Under the pieces are notes generated by a model. The model saw nothing but the letters and a program-made list of their open reading frames with translations. It was not told the origin of the DNA and did not search any database. Below, piece by piece: positions 10,707 through 21,029 of a DNA stretch of 64,000 nt. Within the stretch, counting starts at the first letter, position 1. Each line of letters starts with the position of its first letter. The DNA lies in the NCBI RefSeq assembly GCF_963678635.1, contig NC_087066.1, positions 67,653,477 through 67,717,476 on the forward strand, given 5' to 3'. This stretch comes from Symsagittifera roscoffensis. Taxonomy: Eukaryota; Xenacoelomorpha; Acoela; Convolutidae. The position numbers were made by a program, and so were the translations under genes.

Positions 10707-11136
10707 TTTTTCGTTTAATGACTGTTAATAGGTAACTATCGATGTGTCTAATTGGTTGATTCCAATTATACAAGTGTACTGGTTTGTGTTTATATTGCTT
10801 TTTTATTCTTCTTTTTCCTCTTTTTGATGAATTTGAAGTTGTTTCTGAGTCGGAAAAATATAATTGATCGTGAATGGGGCAATTTTTATCAATAGATTCC
10901 TTTAATTTATAAAGTTCGTCTAAATTGCTGGCTTCTGATTCTGAAAATGCGTTTCTATTTTTTGAAAATTTTTTTTGTGTGATTTGTCTTTGTTTGTTTA
11001 TTATTTTCCTTTTTAGTGTTTGTCGTTTTGTTCTAATATATCCAACTGTTTGTGTATGAGGTGTGATTACAAGGTCGTATTTTTTGTTATCTAATTCAGA
11101 GTTGTGTAAAACGATTGTTTGTTTGTTTCCTAGATT
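10681..11136 (-). CDS. Pre-gag basic ORF overlapping gag
   Basis: Open for 151 codons to TGA 10,681-10,683, overlapping the gag ATG in a different frame. The product is Lys/Arg-rich at both ends (KRQTLKRKIINKQRQ, SSKRGKRRIKKQYKHK) with an acidic Ser/Glu centre. No in-frame ATG exists near its beginning; an ATG at 11,148-11,150 lies just upstream but is out of phase across a run of seven A. It may be an accessory or matrix-like protein, or a disrupted N-terminal part of Gag. Unrecognised family. Composition matches the other element ORFs. Confidence 0.45.
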   Translation of the reverse strand, partial: NLGNKQTIVLHNSELDNKKYDLVITPHTQTVGYIRTKRQTLKRKIINKQRQITQKKFSKNRNAFSESEASNLDELYKLKESIDKNCPIHDQLYFSDSETTSNSSKRGKRRIKKQYKHKPVHLYNWNQPIRHIDSYLLTVIKRKNEPNTHSK

Positions 11137-12180
11137 TTTTTAAATGACATAAGGTTTAAGATGAGGGATGCAAAAAGTTGTCAGATGATTTCTATTTCTT
11201 AGACTGTTAGTCGTTACGATTTTTGGTAAGCTTAACCTGGGTCTATTTGTTCAGGGTTGGAGAAAAAAGTATATCGATTCCGAAGAATGATTTTTTACTT
11301 TCTCGTGGCTAGTATAAGCTAAGGTGTTAACTTACTTAATCTTACTTAGGGGTAGTGATTGTGTTCAAGGGTTGGAGAATAGTAAATCGATCCACAAGGT
11401 TCAGGTATAATTAGAACGCGAGTAGTTCGTTAGATACTATTTTAAACTTACTAAGTCTAAGATTTATCCTGGGTCTGGTAAGAGGAGGGTTCAAGTGAAG
11501 GATGAATAACCGAAGTTCTTTACTGTTTATCCTAATTTGAATGATTAGTTTTGTTCAAAAGTTTCTATTAGTCTTGGGTTTTTTGAAAGGGTTGGATAGT
11601 GAATCGACGTTTGAGGTCGTTAGACACTAGCTAAGTGGGTTGGGGAGAACAAAATTGTTCTTTTTGATCCAAGGATAGGCCTTGATGATCAAGTTTTAAT
11701 TTTAATGAAATAGAAAAATTAATTTAGATCCAAGGATAAGCCTTGATGATCTGATTTTAAAATTAAGTGAATTTAAGTTTAAAATGGTTTAAATTGTTTA
11801 AAAATTTTAGTTTTTTAATGATATAAGTGAGCTTATGATTGCTGTTATGTTTAGGTGATGAAGCTGGGACTACAGATGATATTTATGATTACTAACAATT
11901 TATTGTCATGCTACTAATTTTTGTTTTGATTTTCAATAAATATTTTCCAAACATGTTTTATATAATACTGCAGAATTTAGGAAAACGATCTGAGATCTTT
12001 TTATCAATCGTTATTGTATATAAATAATTTTGTTTAGCGCCTGAAATGATCATGAAGATTGACTTCAAGATTTTATGTTTGTAAATGAAAATCTAAATTC
12101 ATTGCTAATAAAATTCTAAATATAAAAGTTTGTGTTGGCTTTTGCCGTACTATCATATAACTATATGGTAAGTTTCTACT
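11137..12180 (-). promoter_or_regulatory. Repeat-rich leader or LTR region of the retroelement
   Basis: No coding. Two kinds of internal direct repeat are visible. A GGGTTGGA-centred motif followed by an ATCGA or ATCGAC element occurs near 11,251-11,281, 11,363-11,392 and 11,585-11,608; CCTGGGTCT also recurs (11,237 and 11,470). A 25-bp partly palindromic repeat containing CAAGGATA and CCTTGATGATC occurs at 11,666-11,690 and 11,727-11,751. Repeats in this position recall the insulator-bearing leader of some Gypsy elements; that is analogy only. I cannot locate LTR ends or a primer-binding site. Confidence 0.4.
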
Positions 12181-12417
12181 TTATCGTTTGTCGTCTCTGG
12201 TTCGAGGTCTTCGTCCAATTCCGGGTAGTTCTATTATCGTTCGGAATATTGGCTCTGATCTATTGAGTCGTAGAGACATTTCGATTAAATTATCGTCGTA
12301 TAACATTTTGAAAATGTTTTGTCTAAATTCTAATCTATTTTTGGTTAATTCTAAGCTATTAAGGTCTTGTTCGAGACTTATGGTCGCACCAGATGAGTTA
12401 GGACCTATGTGGTGAAC
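12181..12417 (-). CDS. Small hypothetical ORF upstream of the retroelement leader
   Basis: Open from after TGA 12,418-12,420 to TAA 12,181-12,183, 78 codons. The first two-thirds (ISLEQDLNSLELTKNR onward) looks like an amphipathic helix or short coiled coil and the end is Arg-rich (GIGRRPRTRDDKR). An ATG at 12,419-12,421 sits in a different frame and reads into a stop after seven codons, so if it was the start the gene now carries an indel. It may be a 5' ORF of the retroelement or part of a neighbouring repeat. Family unknown. Confidence 0.3.
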   Translation of the reverse strand, partial: VHHIGPNSSGATISLEQDLNSLELTKNRLEFRQNIFKMLYDDNLIEMSLRLNRSEPIFRTIIELPGIGRRPRTRDDKR

Positions 12418-12420
12418 TCA

Positions 12421-12840
12421 TATAGTAATTTAGGATAGGGTACACCGTCTGCTCGTCACGCTATTATATTTTCGGCCGGATAGATTCGTGCAACTTCTTA
12501 GTCTAATACCGATCCTAATCTTACTCTTATACTATCTAGTCTCAGGTTGTTTAACTAGTCTCTGCTAGGCTCAATAGATCTAGGATATACTGGTTTATTG
12601 CGGCTGCTGAAGTTCTCTTGGAGAGGCAACTAATTTCTAAGTTAAATTCAAATCTCTCTGGTTCTGAAATTACAAGTAATTTCAGCACTTACAAATAAGT
12701 GGGTTGTTAGTTAGATGGATCATGATTGGTTAATATTAAATACTTTACAGTGGTAAAATATCTAATTTATCCAATCTTAAAATGTAGTTTAGATCAGGTT
12801 CCACGTGTTGGGAAATTTTTGACTTTTGTCGAAAAATACT
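12421..12840. other. No gene seen
   Basis: AT-rich sequence without a supportable ORF on either strand. A short inverted repeat (CTGAAATTAC / GTAATTTCAG, about 12,663-12,685) is the only clear structure. It could contain the right LTR of the retroelement, but no matching partner is inside the window. Confidence 0.3.
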
Positions 12841-15200
12841 GTGCCTAATCTGAAGGTTGTTTCATGCACGCAAGCGCCAGCTGCTACGCCCATACTTTAA
12901 ATACAAGAAGTGGTGGTCCTCGGAAGTTCCATGTTTTAAATTTTGGACCATTTGATTTTTCTGAAAGCAAACCTGCCAAATCTGATATTCAGGGTTTAAT
13001 CGGAACAACAGGTTACCAGAAGCATCATCATCTAAGCTGTTACGCCCCAGTTTTCGACAAAAAGTTTTGGCCCTCAGAAAAGCCAAATAGTTGATTTTTG
13101 AATGTTCTCTTAAAAATTGATGGCGTTTCTTGGTACCAAAAATTGATATCAAGGGTTTAATTGTATTAACAAAATACTGGAAGCCTCTTCTCTTCAACAA
13201 TTATGCCCTGACAACGGGTCTCGAAACTCAAATCTTCGGTTTTTTGAACGTATTTGACTTTTCATGACTTTTCCATAAAAATACTCTCGCAAGTCTTAGA
13301 TTGGGCTCAAAACTAGGTTGGGTTTTGGCCCCAGAAAAGTAAAAAAAAATGATAATTTTTGCAATCTTTTCGAATAATTCGTTTTGTTTTTGGTAACAAA
13401 AATTTTGATATCAAGTTTTAACCGAAACAACAACCAGTTACCGGAAGCATCTTAGATTCAACAACTATGCCCTGACTATGGCCCTCGAAATTCCATTGTT
13501 TGATTTTTTGAACGGGTTTATTTTTTTTTACTTTCTTTCAAAATTACCCTCCCAAATCCTAGATTGTGATCAAGACAAAAAACGGGTTGTGTGAAGCTTT
13601 CCTGGATAAATGACAATGCCAAAGTTTTCTACTCGAAAACTTTTGGCCCCCAGTATTATCTTTTTATTGACTTTTGACCGTCTTGTGAAAGTTTTGAATC
13701 TACTAATTCAAATCTGTTATTAAATCTTCAACAAGGTAACAAATTACAGGAGTCCTTTTGACTAAAGTGAATACGCGCTAACTCAAAAAAACTTACAATT
13801 ATTAGAAGAATCAAATTCTGCAAATTTTTTGTATTTTCTTCCACTTTTCTCAAAAACTATCCTCTCAAATTGAGGGAAGCTTCACTGCATACGCGACTAC
13901 AACCAAGCTCCTTGGGAAGTCAAACTTTAGATTTTTGAATTTTTTGGCTCCTCTCGAAATTTTTGGCTCCTCTCGAAAACTACCCTGCCAAATCCGATCT
14001 ATTGAAAAAATATACGATGTTCGTTCCAGCGTTGATTATATCGCATTTCATTTGATTTCGAATTCAATTTTGAGAGCGGGTAGTAGACGTCTCGCTATCA
14101 TGAGTGGTTAATCCCTTGTTTCAGCAAAGAAATCACAAAAGTATTGGGTAATTTTCATTTTTGAGTTTTTAAAAATCACGCGTTTCAACACGCATCAGAA
14201 CTTTTTCAAAAAACTGTCGAACATGAATTTTCAGGTTTAGCTGGGTGACCCCAGTTTTGCAGCAGAAAAACTCTTTATATTGAGTTTTTAAAAATCACGC
14301 GTTTCAACACGCATCAGAACTTTTTCAAAAAACTGTCGAACATGAATTTTCAGGTTTAGCTGGGTGACCCCAGTTTTGCAGCAGAAAAACTCTTTATATT
14401 GATTGAGTTTGATTATTAATTTTTTTCTATTGTACAGCTGACTATCAAAGAAAAAGTCTTCCATTATATAAAAAGCAATTTTTATTAAAATCAAATTGAA
14501 AAAAAATTGCTTTTGGTTTTTCAACTTTTTTCAAACACTTATTTTTTTTCGGCTTGTTTGAGACCTTCCGCGCCCGTTGCACAGCATCCTGTAAATTCTG
14601 CGTTTCTGAAAGCATCGGGAGTTCGCCGCCCTCTGATGCTGAATTCCTAATTGATAAAAAAAACAAATATTTTAGAATTCATGGGATTTGAATTTTAATC
14701 TTTTGTCTTTTCAGAGGACCTTGGAACAAATTTTCACTATCTAGAAGTGAATACTTTTTTTTCTTATTCCAATGATTTACAGCGGGGTGCACAATTAACC
14801 CCTAATCTTAATTTTTTCGCATAAACCAAGCTGCCAAATCTGAAATTTTGGGAAGAATCGAAAGAAAGGCATAGATGAGGTTTTTTTGCACCAAAGGTGG
14901 TTACGACCAAATGACTGTACACAACAAGTTATAGCCCTCGGAATGGCGAAACTTATCGCCTTTGACAAATTTGACCCATCCCAGTCACTTTTGACTAGAT
15001 TTTGTGTTTAAAAGAGAGCGTTTTGTAACACGAAAATATGCCCAGGAAAAATAAAATTTGTTGTTGTTTCGACCGTTTTTTGAAATTTTTTGACTCTTCT
15101 CTAAAATTACACTGCCAAAACTGATATCAAGTGTTTACTCGAAAAACAGGTTGCGGGAAGCCTCACTACATAAACTGCTGCGTCTCCAAATCTTGGAAAA
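12840..15200. repeat. Cluster of degenerate repeats (TGATATCAAG / GGAAGC-type units)
   Basis: A diverged unit recurs about six times: a TGCCAAA.CTGATAT core, then a Gly/Thr-like GGTTTAA.CG.AACA run, GGTTACCGGAAGC, and a tail such as CAACTATGCCCTGAC. Clear instances lie near 12,965, 13,137, 13,399, 14,828 and 15,113, and a partial one near 13,859. Spacing is irregular (roughly 170-290 bases in the first block). These are likely decayed tandem or interspersed copies of one element. The ORFs in the segment follow the repeat and show no coding character. Confidence 0.5.
14161..14398. repeat. Perfect 119-bp tandem duplication
   Basis: Bases 14,161-14,279 and 14,280-14,398 appear identical by eye. 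The unit starts TTGAGTTTTTAAAAATCACG and ends CTCTTTATA, and contains a small palindromic stretch (GGGTGACCCC). Absence of differences implies a very recent duplication or an assembly artefact. Confidence 0.9.
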
Positions 15201-16289
15201 CAAAGCAAAGGTTCTAGGAAAAATCGAATGTTTGAATATTCCACCGTTTTCAAGAAATTTCTTTCACCTAAAATTATGGTTGCTTAATTTTTCCTTTGAG
15301 ATGAAAACTATCATGTGAAAAAAATTCATTTGCTTCTAGATTTGACATTTGATACTATACACTTACTGTTTATTCTAATTGACTGTTCCACCGGCATTAT
15401 ATCGCGTATGAGTATTGTCTGGTTTATAGCTGGGAAAATTTTTTAAAACGTACGCATCAGACATGAGTTTAAAAGTTGAGATAAGCTAGCCACTGAGTAA
15501 GAAAAGGCCAAGAGACAAAGCACAGGACAGGTAAAAGCACTGATGACTGTTTTTCTTGCTGAGAAAGTGTCGTGAAAGACACCGGAGAATTCACTAAAAG
15601 CAATAACCCATCTGTAAATTGTATAAAGTTGGTATACAACCTGTAGATAATCTGTATTAATCTGTACACGGTCTGCATAAAATTTGCAGTATGCATAAAA
15701 TTTGATACATAAAAAAATCGTATTAGAATGTTTGGATGATGATAATGTAATTACGCTTGCGATTAGCAAGCGCTATCAAATCCCAACACATATTTTTTCG
15801 CGTTTTTCACTAGTTTACCAAAATCAGTTGAATCACTTGTCTTACATATTTAACTGCAGGTAATTTTTACATTGCACCCATATCTTTAACTGCATGTACT
15901 TCTTACCTTTTTCAAGCTAACGCGCTCATTTTCAAATAAAACTACCTCTTAACTCATTTTAGGTAGTAATCAATTTTTCAAACACTTTTAGTAAAAAAAA
16001 ATGTTGACTTTTTTTTGATTTGTGGCTTACGTCCTATTTTTTGTCGGCTCATTTTCCCTTTTTCCAAGTACAATTTTTTATGTGGTAAACTTTTTAAGAG
16101 TAATGAACGTAGTGAAGACTCTTATATAGGTTTTTAAGATTTTTTGTTAAATTTAATGAACGTAATGAATACTCTTATTATAGGTCTTGCTGATTTTTTG
16201 TTTGCTTTTATAGAAAAAAAATCTTAAAATATCAATGCACTTAGGTATGTATGCGCTTTTTGAGTTCAATTGAAACTCATCTGTTGAAT
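15201..16289. other. No gene seen
   Basis: AT-rich non-coding sequence. A local direct repeat built on AATGAACGTA.TGAA.ACTCTTAT(A)TAGGT occurs at about 16,101-16,131 and 16,155-16,187. Open frames near 15,450-15,770 on the minus strand have no coding signature. Confidence 0.4.
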
Positions 16290-17045
16290 GTGCGCAAATA
16301 CAGTGTTGATTTAAATTAACCGGACAAACCGCGTTAAACTTGAAGTTAAAAACGCATTTTCTCAAATTGGGTTGAGTTTAGGTGAAAACTTATGAAGACA
16401 AAACTTGCTTAAAACGCAGAATTAATATGGTGTAATTTGTTTTGCGAAATTCGGGTCCGAAATTTTACCACAAAAATGGGTCATTTTGGCTTTTCTTAGT
16501 TAATCAAAAATTACGCCGAAAATATCCAGTCGATCACAATAATTATTTCAAAGTGAGCCCCTTACGTAGCCCAACAAACTTTAAGAAAGATATAATCTCC
16601 AAATTAATGTATAAATTAATTTGTTTTTGTTTGATAGACAAAAAAGGTCGTTTTTACTATATAAAACACCAACTGTTTATTTAAAAACAATTTTTAAACA
16701 TTTTGCAATTTTTTTTGGAGACAATACCCTCCATAAAGTTTGTTGGGCTGCGGAAGGGGCTCACTTTGATATAATTATGTCTGTGATTGACTGGGTATTT
16801 TCGGCGTAATTTTTGATTAACTAAGAAAAGCCAAAATGACCCATTTTTGGAGTATAATTTCGGACCCGAATTTCGCAAAACAAATTATACCATATTAACT
16901 TCGCTAAAGTTTTAAGCAAGTTTTATGTTCATAAGATTTCACTTAAACTCAACCCAGTTTGAGAAAAATGCATTTTTAATTTCAAGTTTAACGCGTTTTG
17001 TCCGGTTAATTTAAATCTGCACTGTAGTACTCTCAAATACAAACG
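16290..17045. repeat. Long inverted repeat (fold-back/MITE-like), ~300-bp arms
   Basis: The left arm (about 16,290-16,590) and right arm (about 16,725-17,045) are reverse complements at high identity, separated by about 135 bases. Matching landmarks include TTTGCGAAATTCGGGTCCGA at 16,441-16,460 and its complement at 16,859-16,879, AAAATGGGTCATTTTGGC, and AACCGGACAAA. ORFs on both arms are mirror images of each other and are not genes. The arrangement suits a non-autonomous fold-back transposon or a transcribed hairpin. No target-site duplication could be confirmed. Confidence 0.85.
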
Positions 17046-19009
17046 CGCAAATGGCGCAAAAAGTCATGAACAGTTTTTAGGTTCAAAAAGAGGATTTAGT
17101 TTCTAGATTTCCAGCGGAATAAAAACTTTACCTTTTGATCCAGTTTTCTAAAGTTGGGTTAATGTTATCAAAAAACGTCAATCGTTAAACGTTCACGAAA
17201 TTCAAAGAGCTTGAAAGATATCTGTTTTTTTTTTCATTGAAGTTCAAAAGTTTTGCAGCAAAATCAGTGTTTTTTCATGTTTACTTGCGTTCATTGCTCT
17301 TTGCCAATCTTCGATTGGGTAATTTTAAGCAGTTTTTAGTCAATTGTTTGGGTTTTTTCACTGAAATTGATTTGAATTGAAAGTTGTTCTGTACTTAAAA
17401 ATTTTACAAACTCCGAATTCAAATTGTTTTATTCATTTTTCTTTGGTTGAACGAGTTCAGTTTATGCTTTATTGCCCTAGTCAGTTTAAATTGCAATGAA
17501 TCAAGGGAAATTTTTAAAAAATGCTTCTGCGTTTTTCATGAAGGCTGTAAAAGCTTCGAGTGTTAAAATTTTGTCGCCTAAATGTTTCTCTGACTTGACT
17601 GCATTTGAGTTGTCATCCGGTCATTGATTCTGAATGATTATCAGGGTTGTTTATCAACCTTATTCGAGACAAAGAAAGCAACTTTTTAAAGTTGGTGTTT
17701 TCTGACTTATTTCAGGTAATTTTTCAGCTTAGTTTTTCAAAAAAAAAAATAGATTTCCTTCACAATGTGGGCTTCAATCTCCTTTTTATAAAATAGACTA
17801 AGGGAATACAAACCCGGTCGGCACCTGTTTTATTAAACCTATAGTGTTTAGTATCAAAAAACGAGCGGTCTATGAGTTGTATCTTTACGTTTTAGTGGCT
17901 TAATTGCCACAATTTTTATCTTCCTTGAGTTGTATAATATTCTTATTGTAATTGAAATGTTTTTTTTTGGGTTTTTGGTGTAAATTTTAATCCTCAACTT
18001 AGGAGAGCAATTGTCTTGTTATCGGGAAATGGACTTTTTTCCAAACAAAAAATTTTCTTACCTTTTTATAATTGAAATTGATGTTATTTTTCGATCAAAC
18101 CTTAGTAATTTCCAGGCCCCATTGCACTTGGTCTGGAAGTAAGGCAGTTGCCTTTGTAAACTAAAGTTGATTAGTTTGTCAAATTAGGCTACGTCAGATA
18201 ATTTTTTGCGCTGTAATCAATTTTTATTGTAATCTCAAGTGTCGTTGATTAAATTATGTAGTCTTTAAAATCCCTCTATCTGGTTGGTATATTTTCCGTT
18301 TCTTTGCGTTTTTTTTCACTTTGAGTTTTGAATCGGCCTAAATGATTTGGGCTTTCGTTTTTTCGATTTATTGAACATCGGTGTTAGAATAAAGTTATGT
18401 TTTAATTTATCAGGTCGGCTGGCAGTATAAAAGTTTAAAGTTCAAATTTTTAAACGCTGAAAACGTTTTTGACAATTTTTTGTTTTTAGCTCAAGTGGTG
18501 TTTAACCACTTGTTGTTGGCTAAGTGAACATTTGTAAAATACTGGAAGCTTACTTAATGTTAATGGCTGCGTTTCTCGAACGTTTTTCAGAGAATGAATT
18601 TTTCGTATCTCCAAAAAATATGATTTTTATGACAACCATCTCTTTTTGTATTACTTTTGTTTTCGTATGAATTGGAGCCTAAACTTGTTTAATTGGCTGG
18701 CTTAATGAACCCTCAGAAAAAGTAAAAGCTTAATTTATGCTAGTAGTTGTGCTTCTCGTCTGTTTTTCTGTGATTGAATTTTTTGTACTTCCAGTTTTCT
18801 TAAAGTTTTTTTTTACCATTGAGGTTTTCCCCATTGACAGTCAAGTTTGTTAAATCTCAAGTGATGCGAAGCTGCACTTTACCTCTGTGTGAACATATAG
18901 AGCAAAAAAATGCAAAATATAAAGCCTTCTGATCGATTATCAAAAGAAAAAGTTTTACTATTTGAATATTACACAGATCTCAAATCTGTATATTTTTCTG
19001 TATACAACT
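17046..19009. other. No gene seen
   Basis: T-rich intergenic or intronic sequence without supportable ORFs. Two loosely similar segments (about 18,550-18,640 and 18,725-18,810; both with a TGCTTCTCG.-like CGTTTTTC stretch followed by GAATTTTT.GTA and TCCA) hint at an old direct repeat. Confidence 0.35.
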
Positions 19010-19497
19010 AGTGTTTGTTGTTCCACGAAGAAAGCAGAATTTTTGTGCTCGGGCTGGTTTTTTCTTCAGACAAATTTCGATTTTTCTACTAAAAGTTTTC
19101 GGCGGATTTTTTTATATCAGCCGAGAGGTATTGTTGTCCTGAGCTCAAGTTTAAAAAATATTTTATTTGTGATGATTTTTCCAAAAATTGTAGAGTTTTA
19201 AAGTTGCCAATTTGGCCAATTGGTACAGTAACGAGCTTTTAACGCGTAAGCGGAGATTTAATCACTCATAGAGATTGTTGCAAATTGGTTGAAAAAGGCT
19301 GTTTATCTTAAATTCTACGTAACTAGGAGCGAAATATATCACTTTGTACTTTTTATGGGGTGTATGGGGATGATTAGAAAAATCTCTAAATTTTTGTTTA
19401 TTTTTTCTTTTTGAAAAATTCGACATTTTTTTTAGCGAACACTGCTTCATAGACCTTAATAGACAGTCGGAATACTCAGGGCTTCGCCCTGATAAAT
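19010..19497 (-). repeat. Family 1 dispersed element, reverse orientation
   Basis: It carries the family hallmarks in reverse complement: the GTTCC terminus (near 19,018), the GAGCTCAA internal box, CCAATTTGGCC, AACGCGTAAGCGG, the Cys-free AT core, the hairpin TCAGGGCTTCGCCCTGA at 19,476-19,492 and the adjacent CAGTCGGAA. The internal layout matches the copies at 23.4 and 49.4 kb and, in part, the satellite monomer. It has no coding capacity, so it is a non-autonomous mobile element. Confidence 0.75.
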
Positions 19498-19949
19498 TTC
19501 GTCTAATTTTATAACTGCGGGGTGTGTACTGGATTCTTTCAAGCAAAAGTTGGGCTTTTTTTCAACCTGTTTGTTCAAAAGTTTGAAGCAAAACTTGGGC
19601 GGTTTGACCATTTTTTTTTCTAGTTTTTTACGCTCAAAATCTTGCTTCAAAATTAGCAACTTTTAAAAAAAAAAATTGGCGGGTTTTCGGCAGTTTGATC
19701 ACTGAGACACGGTCCTAATTTCAGGTTTGAAGGGTCGTTTTTTTAACCTACAGCTCGAAAACCTCATAACAGCTCAGAAAACCGCGTAACAGTTCAGAAA
19801 CCTGCATAAACCGCTCATTTTAAAGCAAGACTTAGAACGAAATCTACTATACTCTACTCCGTGTGTTATTACTTGATGGATTGATTTTGATGAGAAGTTT
19901 TTGTTATTGGTTGCTATTTGTTTTTAAGACTGTTCTTTGATTGTTTCAG

Positions 19950-20320
19950 CATTGGGAGCGGGTTGGTTTGTGTCATGCAAAAAGTACCCGTATGCAGACA
20001 TAGAGTATAAGTTTGGCTTATATTTCAAGGCAGACGCCGGCAGATGGGCACCCACAGATGAAGAGTTCCTGTATAAAACAATGGAGGGATTTTGGGGTAA
20101 TTCTCAGTACAAAAATGCGATAATATTTATCCCCGGGGGCTTATACCAACCAAATGGTGTGAACCATATATGGTGGAGAGTTCCACCTGGCTTCATCGTG
20201 CTTGACTCAATAATGCCAACAGTGATGGCATCTCATAACTGGTTGGTTGTGGGTAATGAACCCGTCCCAACGCCAGGCTCTTATCAAGAGTTGAAATCAA
20301 ATAGATCGAGGGGAGGCTGA
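19950..20320 (+). CDS. Terminal coding exon candidate, unknown protein
   Basis: An acceptor (TTTGATTGTTTCAG, AG at 19,948-19,949) opens directly into 123 codons ending at TGA 20,318-20,320. No ATG lies at the start, so this is a downstream exon. GC content and codon use stand out from the flanks. The product is rich in Trp, Gly, Pro and Tyr (AGRWAPTDEEFLYKTM, WWRVPPGFIVLD, SHNWLVVGNEP), with a polar basic C-terminus (KSNRSRGG). It has no clear membrane segment or known motif. Family unrecognised. It may be a secreted or extracellular domain, or a domesticated transposon exon. No upstream exon was identified. Confidence 0.55.
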
Positions 20321-20412
20321 AGCTTCTGAAGGGTGGCTTCAAATTGATGCATAATTTATTTTACTTCTAAGTTTTGTTTTCAAATTGTGAGTGAAGAGTG
20401 CCCGATCGTCTC

Positions 20413-20640
20413 TAATTTTTTATTGTTCCGATTTTCGATGAAAATGACGGATTATTTGTGCTCGGGTGGTTTTTTGTCTGCAGACCATTTTCGACTTTGT
20501 AATTGGCAGTTTTTATACCTTTCGAAAGGTTTTGTTGTCCTGATCTCGATTTAAAAAAGATATTTCTCCTGTGATCACTTTTCGAAAAGTTGTGGGAGTT
20601 TGGGCCAACTTGGGACAATTAACGCGCAATCCATGCGCAA
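20413..20640 (-). repeat. Family 1 dispersed element, truncated, reverse orientation
   Basis: It starts at the TTTTATTGTTCCGATTTTCG terminus (hairpin-like stem ATTTTCGATGAAAAT) and proceeds through GTGCTCGGGTGG, the GTTGTCCTGATCTCG box and GGGACAATTAACGCG. It breaks off before the opposite hairpin end. It lies just 3' of the exon at 19,950-20,320, so that gene's 3' region has been invaded. Confidence 0.75.
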
Positions 20641-21029
20641 AGTCTGACGGCATCGTTGAATAAACCGGTTCTAAAATGCTCAGCTTAAGGCATTCATGGC
20701 AAACTTGACAAAGATGGCATTCATGAAATGGTAAGACAAGCCGTCGAAATGATTTCTGTCTCAGAATTGGAGCTCAAAGTTGGGCTTAACACACATTTGA
20801 ATTTAGGTCACCCGATTGGGCGGAAGTATCAATTGACGTTCGGCCTACTTCGGGTGACAAGTTTGTTGATTGTTTCTCCATTTTGAACAAAGTTCCATTT
20901 TTACTATCCTAATGCCGTTGACTTAAGGACGTAGCAAGAGATGATAATCAAATTTTTGATATATAGAGATAGAATAAATCGCGCAAATTATATATAGATG
21001 AATGCTCGCGTTCTAATTACCCGGGTCGA
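20641..21029. other. No gene seen
   Basis: Mixed-composition sequence with short open frames only. No repeat relationship was noticed to other parts of the window. Confidence 0.3.

Larger units (their letters stand above)
1..12420 (-). mobile_element. Ty3/Gypsy-type retroelement with envelope-like gene, left end outside window
   Basis: A reverse-transcribing element reads leftward. In element order it has a repeat-rich leader (11,137-12,180), a pre-gag ORF, gag, protease with a DSGA motif, reverse transcriptase with YLDD, RNase H, integrase with an HHCC finger and DDE residues, two extra ORFs, and an envelope-like ORF leaving the window at base 1. RT/RNase H before integrase is the Ty3/Gypsy order. 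The left LTR is outside the window, and I could not fix the right LTR or primer-binding site; 12,420 is only the outer limit of the last ORF that might belong to it. Nonsense codons and at least two frame changes in the gag tail make this copy defective, but the long open frames suggest recent insertion. It resembles envelope-bearing errantivirus-like elements in layout; the exact lineage is not established. Confidence 0.88.

Noticed and set aside
12862-13200. Opposed ORFs of 76 and 112 codons
   Set aside because: They lie in the degenerate repeat cluster and show repeat-derived, not protein-like, similarity between units.
16442-16878. Mirror-image ORFs beginning MRNSGPK
   Set aside because: They are the two arms of the inverted repeat read on opposite strands, not genes.
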